Of a DNA stretch of 14,435 bases, positions 13,367 to 14,435 are shown piece by piece. The stretch covers positions 1 to 14,435 of the forward strand of contig JBLNBU010000280.1 in assembly GCA_050260215.1 (NCBI GenBank), read 5' to 3'. Under the pieces are notes generated by a model, which had not been told where the DNA came from, did not search any database, and saw only the letters and a list, made by a program, of their open reading frames with translations. The stretch comes from JBLNBU01 sp050260215 (GTDB lineage Bacteria; Pseudomonadota; Alphaproteobacteria; Rhodospirillales; Magnetospirillaceae). The position numbers were made by a program, and so were the translations under genes. Every line of letters starts with the position of its first letter. Within the stretch, counting starts at the first letter, position 1.

Positions 13367-13395
13367 GTTTGTGCGCCCCCGCCCGGACGAGTCAA
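13367..13395 (-). promoter_or_regulatory. Weak candidate promoter for the RND efflux operon
   Basis: TTGACT (13395-13390) is a near-perfect -35 hexamer in the space between the upstream terminator and the adaptor gene. The hexamer 17 bases later, ACAAAC (13372-13367), is a poor -10 match, so the assignment rests mainly on the -35 box and the position. No operator for a TetR- or MarR-type repressor is obvious. Confidence 0.25.
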
Positions 13396-13422
13396 CGGCG
13401 AAAGGGTAACGGCCGGTAACAT

Positions 13423-13452
13423 AAAAAAGGGCCGCCGGTTTCCCGGCGGCCC
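13423..13452 (-). terminator. Rho-independent terminator downstream of the symporter gene
   Basis: On the minus strand GGGCCGCCGG, a GAAA tetraloop and CCGGCGGCCC form a perfect ten-pair stem followed by six T residues. This is a textbook intrinsic terminator with a stable GNRA loop. It begins about 30 bases after the symporter stop and ends before the efflux operon, separating the two transcription units. Confidence 0.93.
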
Positions 13453-13482
13453 CAGTCTTTAAAACTGCTCTTGATCGGTGCG

Positions 13483-14435
13483 TCAGTGCGCAGCCGCACC
13501 CTCGGCACCCAGGCCGGTCTCGGACCGGATCGCCTGGGCGGCGTAGGCGGCACGCTCCTCGGCGGCACGCGGGCTATTGTCCATGATGGAGAACAGCCAG
13601 CAGCTGGCGAAGGCGAGCGGCATCGAGAACAGGGTCGGATAGGCCCACGGGAAGATCGCTTCCTTGAAGCCGAAGCTCGACACCCACACGGCCTTGGACA
13701 GCACCACCATGCCGACCGACGAGAGCAGGCCGATCCAGCCGCCCATCACCGCGCCGCGGGTGGTGAGGTTCTTGTAGAACATCGACATGACCAGCACCGG
13801 GAACGGCCCCGAGGCCGCCACCGAGAAGGTCAGGGCGACGATGAACGCCACGTTCAGCTTCTCGAACACGATGCCCAGGCCGACCGCGATGACGCCCAGC
13901 GCCAAGCTGGCCAGCTTGGAGACCATGACCTCGGTCTGCTCGGACGCGCGGCCGTGCTTGAACACGTTGGCGTACAGGTCGTGCGACACGGCCGAGGCAC
14001 CGGCAAGCGCCAGGCCCGACACCACCGCCAGGATGGTGGCGAAGGCGACCGCCGAGATGAAGCCGAAGAACAGGTCGCCGCCGATGGCGTGAGCCAGCAA
14101 CGGAGCGGCCATGTTGTTGCCGCCGCGCAGGTTCAGACCGCCCTTGACCGCATCGATGTACTCGGGGTTGGTGGCCACCAGGGTGATGGCGCCGAAGCCG
14201 ATGATGAAGGTCAGGATGTAGAAGTAGCCGATGAAACCGGTGGCATAGAACACCGACTTGCGGGCCGCCTTCGCATCGGGGACGGTGAAGAAGCGCATCA
14301 GGATGTGCGGCAGACCGGCGGTGCCGAACATCAGGGTCATGCCCAGCGCGATCGCGTCGACCGGATCGCTGACCATGGCGCCCGGGCCCATGATGGCGCC
14401 GTGCTTGGGATGGACCGACACAGCCTTGGCGAACA
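13483..14435 (-). CDS. actP: Sodium:solute symporter, cation/acetate symporter ActP-like, C-terminal part (5' end outside the window)
   Basis: The frame is open to the right edge (F-A-K-A-V before SVHPKHGAIMGPG), so about 317 C-terminal residues are present. Members of the solute:sodium symporter family carry small carboxylates across the inner membrane; ActP takes up acetate. Evidence: ALGMTLMFGTAGLPHILMRF, followed by the charged loop FTVPDAKAARKSVFYAT, which is typical of ActP; AFATILAVVSGLALAGASAVSHDLY, the conserved Na-site helix region; and LTFSVAASGPFPVLVMSMFY. I see about seven further hydrophobic helices and a short polar tail. In many proteobacteria a small DUF485 (YjcH-like) gene lies just upstream of actP; that side is outside the window. 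The gene ends at TGA 13483-13485 and is followed by the strong terminator. Acetate is the likely but not the only possible substrate; pyruvate or propionate are alternatives. Confidence 0.88.
   Translation of the reverse strand, partial: FAKAVSVHPKHGAIMGPGAMVSDPVDAIALGMTLMFGTAGLPHILMRFFTVPDAKAARKSVFYATGFIGYFYILTFIIGFGAITLVATNPEYIDAVKGGLNLRGGNNMAAPLLAHAIGGDLFFGFISAVAFATILAVVSGLALAGASAVSHDLYANVFKHGRASEQTEVMVSKLASLALGVIAVGLGIVFEKLNVAFIVALTFSVAASGPFPVLVMSMFYKNLTTRGAVMGGWIGLLSSVGMVVLSKAVWVSSFGFKEAIFPWAYPTLFSMPLAFASCWLFSIMDNSPRAAEERAAYAAQAIRSETGLGAEGAAAH

Overview
The window is GC-rich, densely coded bacterial DNA, best explained as an alphaproteobacterial chromosome, plausibly a Rhodospirillales/Magnetospirillum-type organism. 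That placement is an inference from base composition, codon use and gene content; there is no rRNA or other marker gene to test it. I see no mobile element, CRISPR array, tRNA or rRNA. Genes are tightly packed and no stretch over 300 bases lacks a gene.

Layout. (1) 1-129 (+): the last 43 codons of an ABC-transporter ATPase, whose stop codon overlaps that of the convergent gene. (2) 126-2588 (-): four consecutive small exported proteins, each with a signal peptide and one peptidoglycan-binding type 1 repeat unit. Two of them share a 64-residue C-terminal module that I do not recognise, and one is extremely Gln/Met-rich. (3) 2658-7099 (-): a translationally coupled biotin operon, bioF-bioH-bioC-bioD-bioA, with overlapping start and stop codons at every junction. 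bioB runs divergently (7194-8153, +). Together they encode the whole route from malonyl-ACP methyl ester through pimeloyl-ACP to biotin. The short bioF/bioB spacer holds candidate back-to-back promoters sharing a palindromic TTGCAA hexamer, and a second palindrome. (4) 8160-8849 (-): an orphan LuxR-family regulator whose receiver domain lacks the phospho-acceptor Asp and other switch residues. (5) 9043-13322 (-): a two-gene RND efflux system, a periplasmic adaptor and an MdtC-like permease, without an outer-membrane channel gene. (6) 13423-14435 (-): a strong intrinsic terminator and the 3' part of a sodium:solute symporter of the acetate permease (ActP) type.

How the genes work together. BioC and BioH disguise and then unmask the pimeloyl chain made by fatty-acid synthase. 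BioF, BioA, BioD and BioB convert it to biotin. The adaptor and permease form an inner-membrane/periplasmic drug-export unit that must borrow a TolC-like channel encoded elsewhere. The four peptidoglycan-binding proteins look like a locally expanded envelope family and are the least explained part of the window. The degenerate receiver of the LuxR regulator is the most unusual single protein. I found no clearly novel multi-gene system; the best candidates for new biology are the shared C-terminal module and the pseudo-receiver regulator.
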